Of a DNA stretch of 64,000 nt, positions 21,701 to 32,968 are shown piece by piece. Position 1 is the first letter of the stretch; every line of letters begins with the position of its first letter. Both the position numbers and the translations under genes were made by a program. The notes under the pieces are model-generated. The model was not told the DNA's origin. It saw only the letters and a program-made list of their open reading frames with translations, and ran no database searches. Source of the stretch: Amphibalanus amphitrite (taxonomy: Eukaryota > Arthropoda > Thecostraca > Balanomorpha > Balanidae); NCBI RefSeq assembly GCF_019059575.1, contig NW_024882759.1, forward strand, positions 124,001-188,000, given 5' to 3'.

Positions 21701-22985
21701 GCCTTATCACTTGGATTATGCACCACTTCCTGCTTTACTTCGTGTGCCAGCATTTAAACATATCAACTGGCAGAGCTTTTTAATAGATAAATGCTTTGTG
21801 CAGGACAGGGACAGGATCTATAGATAAACACGCCTATATGGCTTCCTTATCGTAGCATGCTACGTATTACATTAGCATATTTTTAGTACCTATAGCTAGA
21901 CGCTGAATTCAATTGGAAACTTTTGGATTGTTTTCCGGAAAAAAAAAACAATTGATTTTTGACGTAGGCCGAATAAATGGTATGCCGCGGTAGTATGCTG
22001 AAGCATTTATGGCGCGTTTATACATGATGTTATTTTTTACTAGTCTTTTTAACGATACCTTTATGGGCCGGAAAAAAAAAATAATTAAAAGGACCGTAAA
22101 ACAAAGCCACTGACCAACTCATAGGCAGTTTTGCGTCTTGCCCTTCATATTCACTCCGTCAACCCTGGGCTCACACTCTATGAACTAAATACGGGCACTG
22201 AGGGCCACCAGCACCATATCAGGAGCCCCACAGGGGTTCCCTGTTCGCTGATGTGTGTGCACGAGTGCTTGCACAGGCAAAGCAGGTCATTGTTTGTCGC
22301 GCACTTTGTACAAGTATAGCCCTTAGCGTGCTTTATGCTGCGCCAGAACGTGACTGGAGAATGGAGACAAAAACCATACACATGCCGTGCCCTGTGCCGC
22401 CCGTGAGAGAGGCGACCTAAACCCAGCTGTTCAAGACCTTGGGCAATGTTGACTTAATTTAGCGGCTGTTTACTCTCCGTTCTATAAAAAGCCTCAGACG
22501 AACTCGTTGATCGGGCGACCTGGCGGTATTTTCAGCTCGACATTCCGGCCGTATCCGAGGCAGCTGGGGTGTTTATGGAGCCGTCAGCTCAGCAGCTCTG
22601 CTGGATATATGCTGTAAGCTGTGAGGTGATCAGTTCCAGCCAGCCTCTGAACCGAGGTGCAGTTGTGGGCTAGATCAGTAGCAGGTCGAGGGTGGCAGCT
22701 GCGCAATGTGGCGCCCACAAAAGCCACAAACCTAGCTAATTTGGATAACAGCGTCCGGAAGGGCATGAAGTTCAGATGTTTGCTCTCGTCTATCTCTGTT
22801 TGGGTCCGCCCGCCTGTGGGCCTGACCCTAAAAATGCGCTCTGGTATAAATGTTGTTTATAACGAATGATCGTGTTACTTTAATATATCTCAAGAACTTC
22901 TAAAAATAGACGTCAGAAGAAAGTTCCATTTGAAATCAACAAGCTGAACTCATTAGTAGGTACCAAAACAACTACTGATAAAGTT
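18775..22985. other. Gene-poor unassigned region
   Basis: No frame longer than about 111 codons and no domain recognised. Mixed AT-rich and GC-rich unique sequence (GC-rich near 20440-20720), which could be intronic or intergenic. Confidence 0.5.
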
Positions 22986-22992
22986 ACATTAA

Positions 22993-23960
22993 AGGGACTA
23001 TCCCACCTACTAAAATGTTGTTAAAACCAGTTAAATTGTGCCCGACTTTATAGATTGGATGACCAGGAACACGGTTCTGGCATTATTTTTCATTAAACAT
23101 CTTAGGCTTCCCATATTCCAAACACAAACTTTCAAATATGTGACGTCACAGCCCAAAATTACCTCCTTCCCCAGGCCACATTACTGTCATAAAGCTGATT
23201 CTTTTTACTCTGTAGGCACCACAACAAAGTTCAGACCAAGTTTTAAGGGATTTTTCAACGAACAAACCCATTTAAATCAGAATGACTAAATGAGGTGACG
23301 TCACACTAACGGTCGCTCCATGTTGAAGATAGGGCCTTGTGCAAGGCCCATTTTCAAATGAAGGGAACGAATTTCTTCAACACCAAGAGGCCGCGGGGGT
23401 TGCAACCTAGATGTAGATAGTGGTTTCTGAACCTCGCCGCAAACTTGGCTATCTCAACTCAAACCCCATGTTAAAGGGACCCTCCCACCTTAACATTAGT
23501 TTTGAGTTGAGATAGCCAAGTTTGCGGCCAGGCTCAGAAACCACCATTTATCCTGGTCGCAACCCCCGCAGCTTTATGGTGTTCAAGAAATTTCTTCCCT
23601 TTACTTGCAGAGTGGGGCCAGCGTGGTCCCTATCTCTTAACCATTACGGGAATCTGATGACGTCATCAGGCTTTCGAACGTCCGTTTAATGTTTGACCTA
23701 AACGTTTTGTAGCACGCGGTGGTATATGCTGCTTTGCGCGCAACAAATGCCGCACTTTCAAATAAAGTCGCTAGGAACAGCGGAGATCCCAAAAAGTAAA
23801 CAAAAGTAAAAGTCTAATATCTTGAAAACCGGTGAATATTTTTCGATGAAATTTGGTAGATATTCGTTTTTGCTCTTTCTGAACCGAGCGACATCACTTT
23901 CATGCCAATTCATTAACTTTTTGAAGGTGGGAGGGTCCCTTTAAAGGTGGGATAGTCCCT
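22993..23960. mobile_element. TTAA-flanked (piggyBac-like) MITE, outer element
   Basis: Perfect 16-bp inverted ends AGGGACTATCCCACCT lie directly inside TTAA at 22989-22992 and 23961-23964. A second, related TTAA element is inserted in it at 23475-23940, immediately next to the right end. A near-palindrome (about 23330-23465 against 23500-23640) spans the left junction of the inner element. Confidence 0.85.
23475..23940. mobile_element. TTAA-flanked MITE, inner element (466 bp)
   Basis: Ends AGGGACCCTCCCACCTT are perfect inverted repeats flanked by TTAA (23471-23474 and 23941-23944). The right half is nearly identical to the copy at 54725-55191, so the family is recent and multi-copy. Confidence 0.85.
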
Positions 23961-23964
23961 TTAA

Positions 23965-26900
23965 TGAGAAGACGCTTGGACACTGATAAGGAAGCAAATC
24001 GACCTTTCTTATATGAAGCGGTAGCACACTCTAGTCATAGAAATAACACTAACATCGATACCTTCTAATTCAGGCCTTGTGTGCGCATTATTGAACGAAA
24101 AGAAACGGCCTCAAACACCCAGTCTTGTCTATTGGTGACGCAGTGTGCCTCAGAAGACGGGGAGGGGCGGGGTGGCGACTGGCACGCCCGCAGCGCTTGG
24201 GTGGGCGGTGGGTGGGGCCGGTCCATTCAGGGGTAGGGAGGGGAAGAAGGAGGGTGAGGCGGGGTCGCCGGTCAGTTCCGTGCCGACAGTCGCCCGCGGC
24301 GGGTGCGTGCTAGAGGTGCAGCTTATACGACCTGACGTCCTTTTACCTGCAAGACTACCGCGGGCGCTTATGCTGAATGTGAAACATTTCAGCTGTTTAA
24401 CAAAGACAAGTAAGTAATAAATTCACTGTTTATAACTAGACGGCTAGTACAAAAGCAAAGTCCATTTTAGCCGTTTATATCTAGAGGTTAGTATGTAGGT
24501 AGTTAATCGGCCATTGACTAGCGCCGATTATCCCTGTCCATTTTTCACCTCCTATGCGTGCCGGTGCGCGACTGACCCACATTTGCGGCGTGTTTCCGTG
24601 TGGTGTGGAGCGGTCGAAGTTTGAGTCTGAGGGCGGCGACACGTCCCTGACGGTAGGACCGTGGGCTGTCAGTCCCGGGGACTGCGTGGGACAGGGAGAG
24701 AGCGAGCGGCGCTGATAACCGGCGCGTGGGGGTAGAGTGGGAGAGGAGGAAAACGGGGCGTGGGGTAGAGTGAGAGTTGGTCAGGTTTCAGTCCTCCATC
24801 GACTGGCGGGTTGTCCTGGCGTGCCAGGTGAGAACTGGGGGAGGTAGGGCCGTTTGTTTGGATAACTCACGCTGTTGAGCATTGAACGTCAGCCGAAAAA
24901 AGCTGCGCTTCATTTGATTGTGATATGCTTAGAGTTCTGTGCTTTTCATGACACGTATAGCTTGAGTCGAGAGGACCCGTCCCTGCTCCGTAAATAGCAA
25001 TTTAAAAACTATTCTGTGAAATTTTCGCACATCGAGACGGACAATTAGGAGTTTGCCCTATAACCAAAATATCCAAAAGGTACCCAAAATCGATTCAGAA
25101 CGGCTCACTCTTGGCATGTGCCCTGTCGTGTGGGCTTTGTATAGCCCAATTGCATCCTTTCAGCTTGGCCGCCTCGACATATCCGAACCGTAATTTGTTT
25201 ATTCAATACAAATTGTCAACAGCGCGCACTAGACACTCTCTCAATTCATTTCACACTGTTTGTGCTTTCAATGTTCCTCTGAGGCGGGTGCCTCGGTGAG
25301 AGATTGATTGAGGCTTTTGTCAAAGCCAATGAACTTTTATTTTACTTGGAGGGAATTCATTTATCATCTGCTACCGAAAGGCTCCTTTCGTCAGCAATAT
25401 TTCTCATCTTGCCGATAAATCGACACTATGGCTGATGTATCTAAGCAATGCCAAGCATGCTCATTTTGTAAAACCGTAATCCACAAATCAATTGCCCAAC
25501 CGTGCAAATGCCAATAAGCCCCGTTGAAGCACCCCCATATCCCACAGGCGTGTCGTGTAGTGGCCACTGGCCTGTCTGTTTAATGTGTCGATCAATGTGG
25601 CTGTGGAGGGGGCAGGTCGACACAAAAGTGACAAATTCAGCATTATTATCACCGCCGGCGGCGGCCGGACAGGCGAGGTCGTCTTGTATTGACCCAAACG
25701 ATCCGACCTGCCGTCCGTCAGCACGGGCTCCGCTGTCGAAAGGCGAAGAAAGCACATACGGGTGGTATGTGATGGTACTTCACACACCATATGTGTTCAG
25801 TTACGTATTGAATGACTTAGGAGCGCAAAAATTTCCTGTTTTAAGCTGATACAATCATTGACGTGAAACTTTCACTATTTAAAGAGAATAGCACCGTAAA
25901 TGCGCTAATTCATGTATCCAAAAATAGATCCTCTATGGTCATTAATCTAGTGATTTGAATGTTCTACCGTTTTCGTCCGCGCATGCTTTATTGCTTAACT
26001 ACGAGTACAACTGTGCTTGGTGGAGTGTATAAGCTAGCAGCCCCGTTCCTGCGCAAGGTTTCGCCATTTATTTTTCAGAGCCTGTTCCAAAGCTGGATGA
26101 CATATTGAGCTTCAATCCCACATTGCAAATCGTTTCATCATTTTTTGATTTTTTAACGCATTTTTTATTTTTCATTTTATCATAAATGGCATTTTGTCAT
26201 ATTTAAGCCAAGCGTACTCGGGCTAGAAATTATGCACAATTATATACCTACAAACATCCAAAAGAGCGAGCAAGCAAGCTATCATTGATGCTTAATGGTC
26301 TGAGCAAAACTTTTCAAACAGGAACACTTAATATTAACTTAACATGTTGTTAGCTATTGGACAAAAACACAACAACGATTTTTTGTGTATATCATTTGTC
26401 AGGGATAAGATATTTCCCAAAGTTTTTCGTATATCTGAATGAAAAAAAATTATGCCATTTTTAGAAATCGTCTATTAAACAACTCGCCAAGAACCCGAGA
26501 GAAATACCGAGAGAAATATGATATAATGTAACTGATCCGAGTGTTGTTGCACTTTGCAGGGTGCTTAAAACGTCACGTGACCCGGCAGTGAGTGATCAGC
26601 TGATCGAGAGTCATTCGGCAGTCAGCTGACCGCCACTGAGTCACCGTCAGCTGAGGACGTCCCGAGTCAGCCTCCAGGGAGAGCCCAGAGTCAGGTGAGT
26701 CACACGGTGGATGGCAGGGGCAGTCAGTTCAAGCACAATGCTACTGCTTTGCGTGGTGAACGAACATCATACGTTTCAGTGTCCGAAAGGCTTGTCGGTA
26801 CCTAAATGTATCAGGACGCATGCCGTTTTAATCCTTTTTAAGGCGATTCCAACTTCCAAGCCATGAAGGCAGCAGTCAAATGTTGTCATAGGAGTATTCC

Positions 26901-28015
26901 ACAGAACTTATGTGACGTGGTGACCTGTGGCGTTTAGAAGCTTCATTTTACGAGTACGACTGCTTTATTTCATGCTAGCGTATAGCGCTCTTTGCATGAT
27001 CGTTTATTCCGTATGGTGCTTGCGGAGTAAATGTCACATTTGCATTTGCAGCTCTTGAGCAGCAGCAGAATTTGAAGTGCGCCCTAAAGTCTAATTATGA
27101 GCCATGGGGTTGATGGTTTTACAACATCTACGACACTTACCGTCGCTAATGCCGCCTTTTCACTGACCCTTATGGCTCTAATACACCGTTTAATTCGGCA
27201 TTAAACCGGTGGCCAATGTATGCACTCGCCATGTCCATGTCAAATTAAGTTACAACGCCCACGCACCAGCTATTGGACACTGGCTACTGGCCTATGGCCA
27301 GCGACCCCAGTCATAATGACATCATCGATCTATGGGTTGGGTGAAAGTGGACACGTGAAAGAACATCCGAAGTGCTATATTCCCGACTACGTCTTTTGGC
27401 ATCTATGCATTATTGCAGTATGCACATTACTACTGGAGATGAGCCATAGCAGTCTGCAACCAGGTTAGCCCTCGCATCATGCCTCTAACATGCATATGCA
27501 GTTGATTTGTTGGGTCACTGCGTCGTTCATAGCTGCTGCCTGCACTATTGAGCAGTAGCGTGTCGAAAACACGTCTCGGTCTGAGTAGTTCCGATATCGG
27601 CCACTGTGTCGCTGCGGCAGCTCAACAAACCTTTGCAGAGGTCGCCACCAGAGCTCAGCTGGTCCGTCCGGTGCGGCCGGTCAGTTGGGTGTCGAAGACC
27701 ACAGCGTCCTCTGGCGGTCAGAGTTATAAGCTTCATCTCAACCTGGCTCGCTAGGTAGCAGGGCTAGTGTCTATGTTGGCAGGCTACTTGCGCCCCTTGC
27801 ACTTGGCATTGCACCGACGAAAGGAAAGATGGACTCTTGCCTCCTAGTCCTGACTCATCCGATATTTCAATTATCAGGACCAATCCACCTTCACCCTTGA
27901 TCACACTACTGGCTACTCCGGGCTGCCTGACGGTCGTGTGTCATCTCACCCAAACGACGGCCCGGCTGTAGGGGGGCAGCTCCTCCGGGCTGACCGTTTG
28001 AGCGGATAGGTGGGG
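23965..28015. other. Gene-poor region with possible untranslated first exons
   Basis: No supported coding gene. Two GC-rich blocks end in good splice donors and could be untranslated first exons: about 24600-24828 (donor CCAG|GTGAGA) and about 26565-26695 (CACGTGACC, then CAG|GTGAGT). Near 25370-25394 the minus strand has CTGACGAAAGGAGC and a hairpin resembling the Penelope terminal motif. Confidence 0.35.
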
Positions 28016-28024
28016 TGACCTCAC

Positions 28025-28200
28025 CAGGGGTGGATATTTTTGCCGAGTTGGGGTAGCACGAGCTTTCCCAATTCCACGCCGGCTTGGTTTTGGAGCCGCA
28101 CCAGACGGCGGAGGTCAAGGTCACCTCTATAGGGCCTAGGGCGGCGGCGAATTTGCTGCGCCCGCGTGCTACCCCAACTCGGCACATTTGTCCACCCCTG
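28025..28200. mobile_element. hAT-like foldback MITE, 176 bp
   Basis: Inverted ends CAGGGGTGGA continue into arms of about 40 bp sharing GCCGAGTTGGGGTAGCACG. The exact 8-bp duplication GACCTCAC flanks it at 28017-28024 and 28201-28208. Transcribed, it would form a strong hairpin. Confidence 0.88.
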
Positions 28201-28208
28201 GACCTCAC

Positions 28209-28624
28209 ACCAGGACACTTACGCTGCACTCTGCAGCACAATATACGGTGGTTGTCTCAGGTCTCAGCCAATTTCTGTTCCTTGCCATGCTACCTAACGA
28301 TTCTGAATTGGTCTTCATTTGAGCCGAAAGTACCTAGCCTCGCAAATAAAAACAACAAATTTCTAACAAATTAGATGGATCACTAGTCGATATTGATAAG
28401 GTAGTGGGAAGAAATACAAATAAATCTTTTTAATTAAATCAAATTGTTGGCAGGTCGCTAATAAAATAAATAGCATCGACCAACACGGATGTGATCCGAA
28501 AGTGGAAAGTCTCGTATCGTTTTTCCTTTTTTCCTTTCGTTTTGTTTGAATTGTGACTCATCCCCTTAAACACCGAAAAATAAAAATTGAATCTTGAAAA
28601 ACAATCTTGGTTTGCCGGTGATAA
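28209..28624. other. Unassigned stretch
   Basis: AT-rich unique sequence with no gene or repeat boundary recognised. Confidence 0.5.
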
Positions 28625-29795
28625 CCTTCGCCCGAGTGGGGGGTGGGGCTGAGGGGGGGGGGGGGGGGCGTTTTTGGCCACACCTGCCAGGCTTTTTTTG
28701 CGCGTCTAAATAAAACCGCGGTGCTCAGCGCCACGAAACTTGATATAGCTTATATGATACATCAATTTTGCATTGTGTGTAAAATCTTTAACCCCGGGTC
28801 ACATGAGGTCAGGTCACCAGGTCAAGAAAAGCTACCCCGCATCTGAATTTTTTTTTGTGGTTAATTCAGTCCTACAGCTTACATCACAGAAGTTTTGAAA
28901 CTCAGGCTATTGCATAAGGGAATCAGTACCAGCAATTTGTATATCCCGGAATTTTTATATCGGTGACCTAAGGTCAGGTCAATTTTGTGACCTCTCCATT
29001 TTTAGCCAATGGAAGAAAATTAAAATGCTCTTTTGGTCGAAAACACCCTCAAACATCGGAACGCATTTGAATATGACACATTGAATACGAAAATTGCATC
29101 TGTATCCCCTTTTTATGCCCCTCAGGTCAACTCAGCTCATGAACCGTAATTAACAGTGATTTGAGAATAAGAAACATACCTACTAGAGCGCTGAAAACAC
29201 CATGAATGTGTTCAGATCAACAATACGAAGCAAATGATATGAACAATGAAAATGACCTTTTCCGTGACCTTGACCTGAGGACAAATTTTTAAGTTGACCT
29301 GGAAAGGTCTACTTATAGTTCATTCGACGCGTCTCGATAAGACAAACGCGATGCCGGTAAAATCCGCGTAATATACAAGCTTGGAGTCAAGTTGTTACAG
29401 AAAAAATACTTTTCATCAAAAACTTCTAATTTTTAATTTTTGTTCTCTGTAGGCTAAACCGTTGACCTTAGGTTAAATCTGAGGACACTATCCAGAAAGA
29501 CCTTTGACAGAGCTATCGAATGCGCCTTTCTCGACGCTGTAGCTCCATTGGTTCCCGAGTTATACGCCACTTTGTGAAATGTTCTCAAGATCGGGAACAA
29601 AAGTCGCGATAATTTTACTTTTGGTGACCTCCAGTGACCTCAGCGATGACCTGATCGAAAAATTACCTTTACAATTCTGAAAGATCTCATAGCGAACTAC
29701 CTATTACTTTTTACTGCGTCTTTCTAGCTTGCTTACTTTCCGAGATAATGTGGTGTGGCCAAAAAGGCCTCCCACCATGGCGAAGTTGGCATGCA
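28625..29795. mobile_element. AGGTCA-rich repeat element, copy 1 (1.17 kb)
   Basis: The left end (TTCGCCC, a G-run, then GTTTTTGGCCACACCTGCCAG) and the right end (TGTGGCCAAAAAGGCC..CCATGGCGAAG) are imperfect inverted repeats. The body aligns along its length with 42683-44988 once the insertions in that copy are removed, with shared segments on TGACCT/AGGTCA hexamers, GACGCGTCTCGA and AACACCATG. No coding capacity. The G-run ends relate it to the TTAA poly-G elements. Confidence 0.75.
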
Positions 29796-30243
29796 GCCTT
29801 GTGTCTCGTTTATTTGTCTGTTTATTTATTTTTTTTTGTACATCGTCGGAGGATGCCAAGTAATCATTCTGTCACGCCCACGTTTGTTCGAGTCAATATC
29901 CGGTGACTGACATCTGTGAGAGAAGCATCTTGAGGCAATATAGGATTTCTGTGCATAGTTAATTACCCAGTATAAGGTAAAACAATTAGGTTTCATATCC
30001 ATATGCGTAAGATCGAAAATTAATTTTCTTGGGAGTGTAAGTTTTTTTTTTAGTGAGTTTTGATGACGCTCGAGGGCTGTTTTTACCAAATTCACCGTGA
30101 TTGGCAAATATCTTTTCATGTTAGGTATCAGCATCGCCCACTCATAAGTACATCAAAATTGTCTCGCTAAAAAATTGGCGCACACCGTGACTGCCCGGCT
30201 CATAGAGGCCCGGCTACCCTCAAGTTGGCCCGCCAGTTCTGTC
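29796..30243. other. Unassigned stretch
   Basis: AT-rich, no gene recognised. The short minus frame at 29826-30134 has no domain. Confidence 0.45.
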
Positions 30244-30247
30244 TTAA

Positions 30248-31188
30248 CCCTCGCCCATGTAGGGGGGGGGGGGGTTGGTGCAACCCCCCCCTGAGGTTTT
30301 TCGGAAATAGTGCAAAAACGGCGGCGCGCAGCGCCGCCAAATTTTGGGTACCTTATGGGGCAAGCCTTGCGCATCTTTTGATAAAAAAATTTGACCGGGT
30401 CATGTCAGGTCACGGAGTTATGACGTCACAAAGGGAACAGCCTCCGGCCGGATTTTCACAAACTGAGTGCCAACGCCCGCGGTTTCCTGCCGGTGGTACG
30501 GACATCGGTTGATGGATCGTGATGAAACTTCCCATGCATGTTGGGGCAAGTATTGGCTATCATATGGTATAAGAAACTTGACCGGGTCAGGTCAGGTCAC
30601 GGAGCTATGACGTCACAAGAGGAACAGCGTCCGGTACTATTTTTGAAAAGCGCCCGAACCACTATTTTGCTAATTCTTGTCACCTCAATGGGAATATGCA
30701 GCAATATTAGCTTCTATAGGGAGCAAATGGACATCCCAAATCCAAAAATACAATCAGATTTCAAAAATTTAAATTTTGATTTTTCGAATTTCTGCCGCCG
30801 ACTGTGACCTTGCCGACTTCCGGCGCTCCCAACGCGCCATTTTTAGAGCTAGGGAAACGAAATACATACCAAACGATAGAGAATTGATCAAGGAACACGA
30901 TAGTGAAGGTTTCAAGTCGATATCTCCCACCGTTTTGCCGCAATCGCCGCGGAAAATTTGAAAAAGTCTATTTTTCCGAAAATTTGACCTTTGACCGGTC
31001 AAAAGTAGGTCAAATGTTGACCTAGGACCAAAAAATATACCACCAATCGCGAGATCTCGGCGAGAGCAATCCGTTGGTTTTTTCCGCTAAGCTCTACGAC
31101 GCTCCGTTTTCAAACGCCAAGGGGGGGGTCGCACCAACCCCCCCCCCTGCATGGGCGAAGGTGGCAGATCGCCGTTTACGGGCGAGGG
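30248..31188. mobile_element. Poly-G hairpin-ended, TTAA-flanked (piggyBac-like) MITE, 941 bp
   Basis: It is flanked by TTAA at 30244-30247 and 31189-31192. The left end CCCTCGCCCATGTA runs into a G-run, TTGGTGCAA and a C-run. The right side has the inverted match near 31121-31160, then an outer CGGGCGAGGG. TTAA with CCC-starting ends is the piggyBac pattern. TGACCTTTGACC (a DR1-like motif) lies at 30985-30996. It shares its right TTAA with the next element. Confidence 0.8.
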
Positions 31189-31319
31189 TTAACCCGCGAC
31201 CGCCTGGGGGGGGGGGGGGGTCGGATCCGACCCCCTCCGTTTTTCTTGAATAACTCATGAACCACTTTCGCTATCTACTTGAAACTTGGCATACCTTCTC
31301 CCCCATCAATTTTTTTTTT

Positions 31320-31744
31320 AAGTTTTTTTCACAGTTTTATTTACACAGTTCACATAAAAACACCGGCAAAAATAAGCATGAAACATTGTGCTCACCATCG
31401 GCGGCCCGCCTGGCCAGGCCGGGACGGTGCCGTCCACGGCCCTGGGGAGAGCTGGGGGATGCTTCCCCAGCCGGGGAGATCTGATGGCTACCTCCCCGGC
31501 GCTCCAGGCGGGCCGCCAGCCCCCGCCCGCACCGCCCGGCAAGCAACCCCGGGCGGTGCCCCCTAACCACCGACCGGGCGAGCGAAGCGTCGACCCGTCT
31601 AGGTCGGCGCTCCGCACGCCCGGCCGGCCGACCGGCCCCTCACAGGAGGGGCCAGTCCCGGGTTGGCCCGGATGGGTCATAGGGGCGGGGGCTTGTTTCG
31701 CGCACATCGTTTTCCACTAACCCTTTTTTCACTTTTTTATGTCA
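31320..31744 (-). other. LINE 3' untranslated region
   Basis: Between the ORF2 stop and the poly(A), about 300 bp (31390-31690) is very GC-rich, unlike the AT-rich ORF2. It contains inverted GC blocks and could be a structured 3' end recognised by the element's own reverse transcriptase. That role is inference. Confidence 0.55.
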
Positions 31745-32968
31745 CTATATGTCACTCGGAAAATGTTCCCACTTTTTCTGGTACAGGTCCACTGTTCCGT
31801 TTATGTTTGCAATGTAATGTTCAGTTACGTTGTCTCTTTTAAGGCACTGAAGCAAATGTTGTAAGTGCAATCCCTTACCCCGTCTAATAATCTCCTTGGT
31901 ACATATAATTACGTGATTGGTAAGGTTGTTATTTGCAGTCCCAAGAAGCACATTCAGTTCAGAAAGTTGATCTCCATTTGTAATGATATTGCTCTCGAGA
32001 AGCCATAATTTAATATCATCCCAAAAACTACGTACCATTGAACATTGCCAGTACTTATGTGCTAATGTATCTCGAGCATCATGGCAATTTACACATTCGT
32101 CGCTGTCTGCGATACCTATCCTATGAAGCAATGTATTTGTGGCATGGATACGGGTAACAATTTTGTAATGCAATGCCCTATAAGAAGAAGATAAAGTTGC
32201 CTCAAAAATGTATCTATATACGTCATGCCAGCAAATATCTCCACCGTATCGCTCAGCCCATGAGTTTTCCCATTTATGTTTATGATCCTTTAGCTGGTCA
32301 TTCACAATAACAGAATATAAGTATTTGGACCCTCTTTCACGCGACAGAATGAAAGCTACCGCTGGATGAATCACAGGCGCGGGAAGCTTAACCTTGTCCG
32401 CCTGCAACCACTGACTCGGCAAGCTGCGCTTCAGCCCAATATAGTCGAGTTGGATTCCTGTTAGACCAAATGTGTTCTTAAGTTGTGCAAAATTCATCAA
32501 TGCTCCATCCTGATCAAGCAGATCATTTAATGTCGTAAGACCTTTCTCACGCCATGCCCGAATTTCTCGTTTTTTAAACTTAGTATGATCTGAATACCAA
32601 ATATTGCAGCAGCTGATATCCACTACATCAGTTACTTCGTATGCTTTCATAAACCTACCATATGCTAAAATTACCTCCTTCCAAAAAACACTTGTTATTT
32701 CCTGTGCCACCTGTTTCAGAGACTGTTCGTTTCTGTCCCAGAGGAATACCCCTTTGCTTACCAAAACCACAAACAATTTCGCCCACATATGTGTTGATGT
32801 AATTTCCCTCCTTGCCCATGCCAATTTCAGAGCCGTCACATAGCTAGAAATGTCTGGCATTCCTAAGCCTCCCATGAATGTGTTCCTATAAACACTTTTT
32901 CGACTAACTTTATCCCGTTTTCCGCCCCAAAGAAAATTAAAGAGTGCGGTGTTCATTTTTTTTAACAA
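31745..32968 (-). pseudogene. LINE ORF2 C-terminal part with zinc knuckle
   Basis: 407 codons follow the reverse transcriptase in a different frame. FNFLWGGKRDKVSRK and GGLGMPDI are the post-RT thumb motifs of L1/Tx1-clade elements. C-x2-C..H-x4-C (CVNCHDARDTLAHKYWQC) is the zf-RVT knuckle. The frame joins the upstream part across the T-run at 32956-32963 (A-run on the coding strand), where a single-base indel explains the break. Confidence 0.85.

Noticed and set aside
31388-31720. Pro/Gly-rich frames on both strands near the LINE 3' end
   Set aside because: They lie in the GC-rich LINE 3' untranslated region, outside ORF2.
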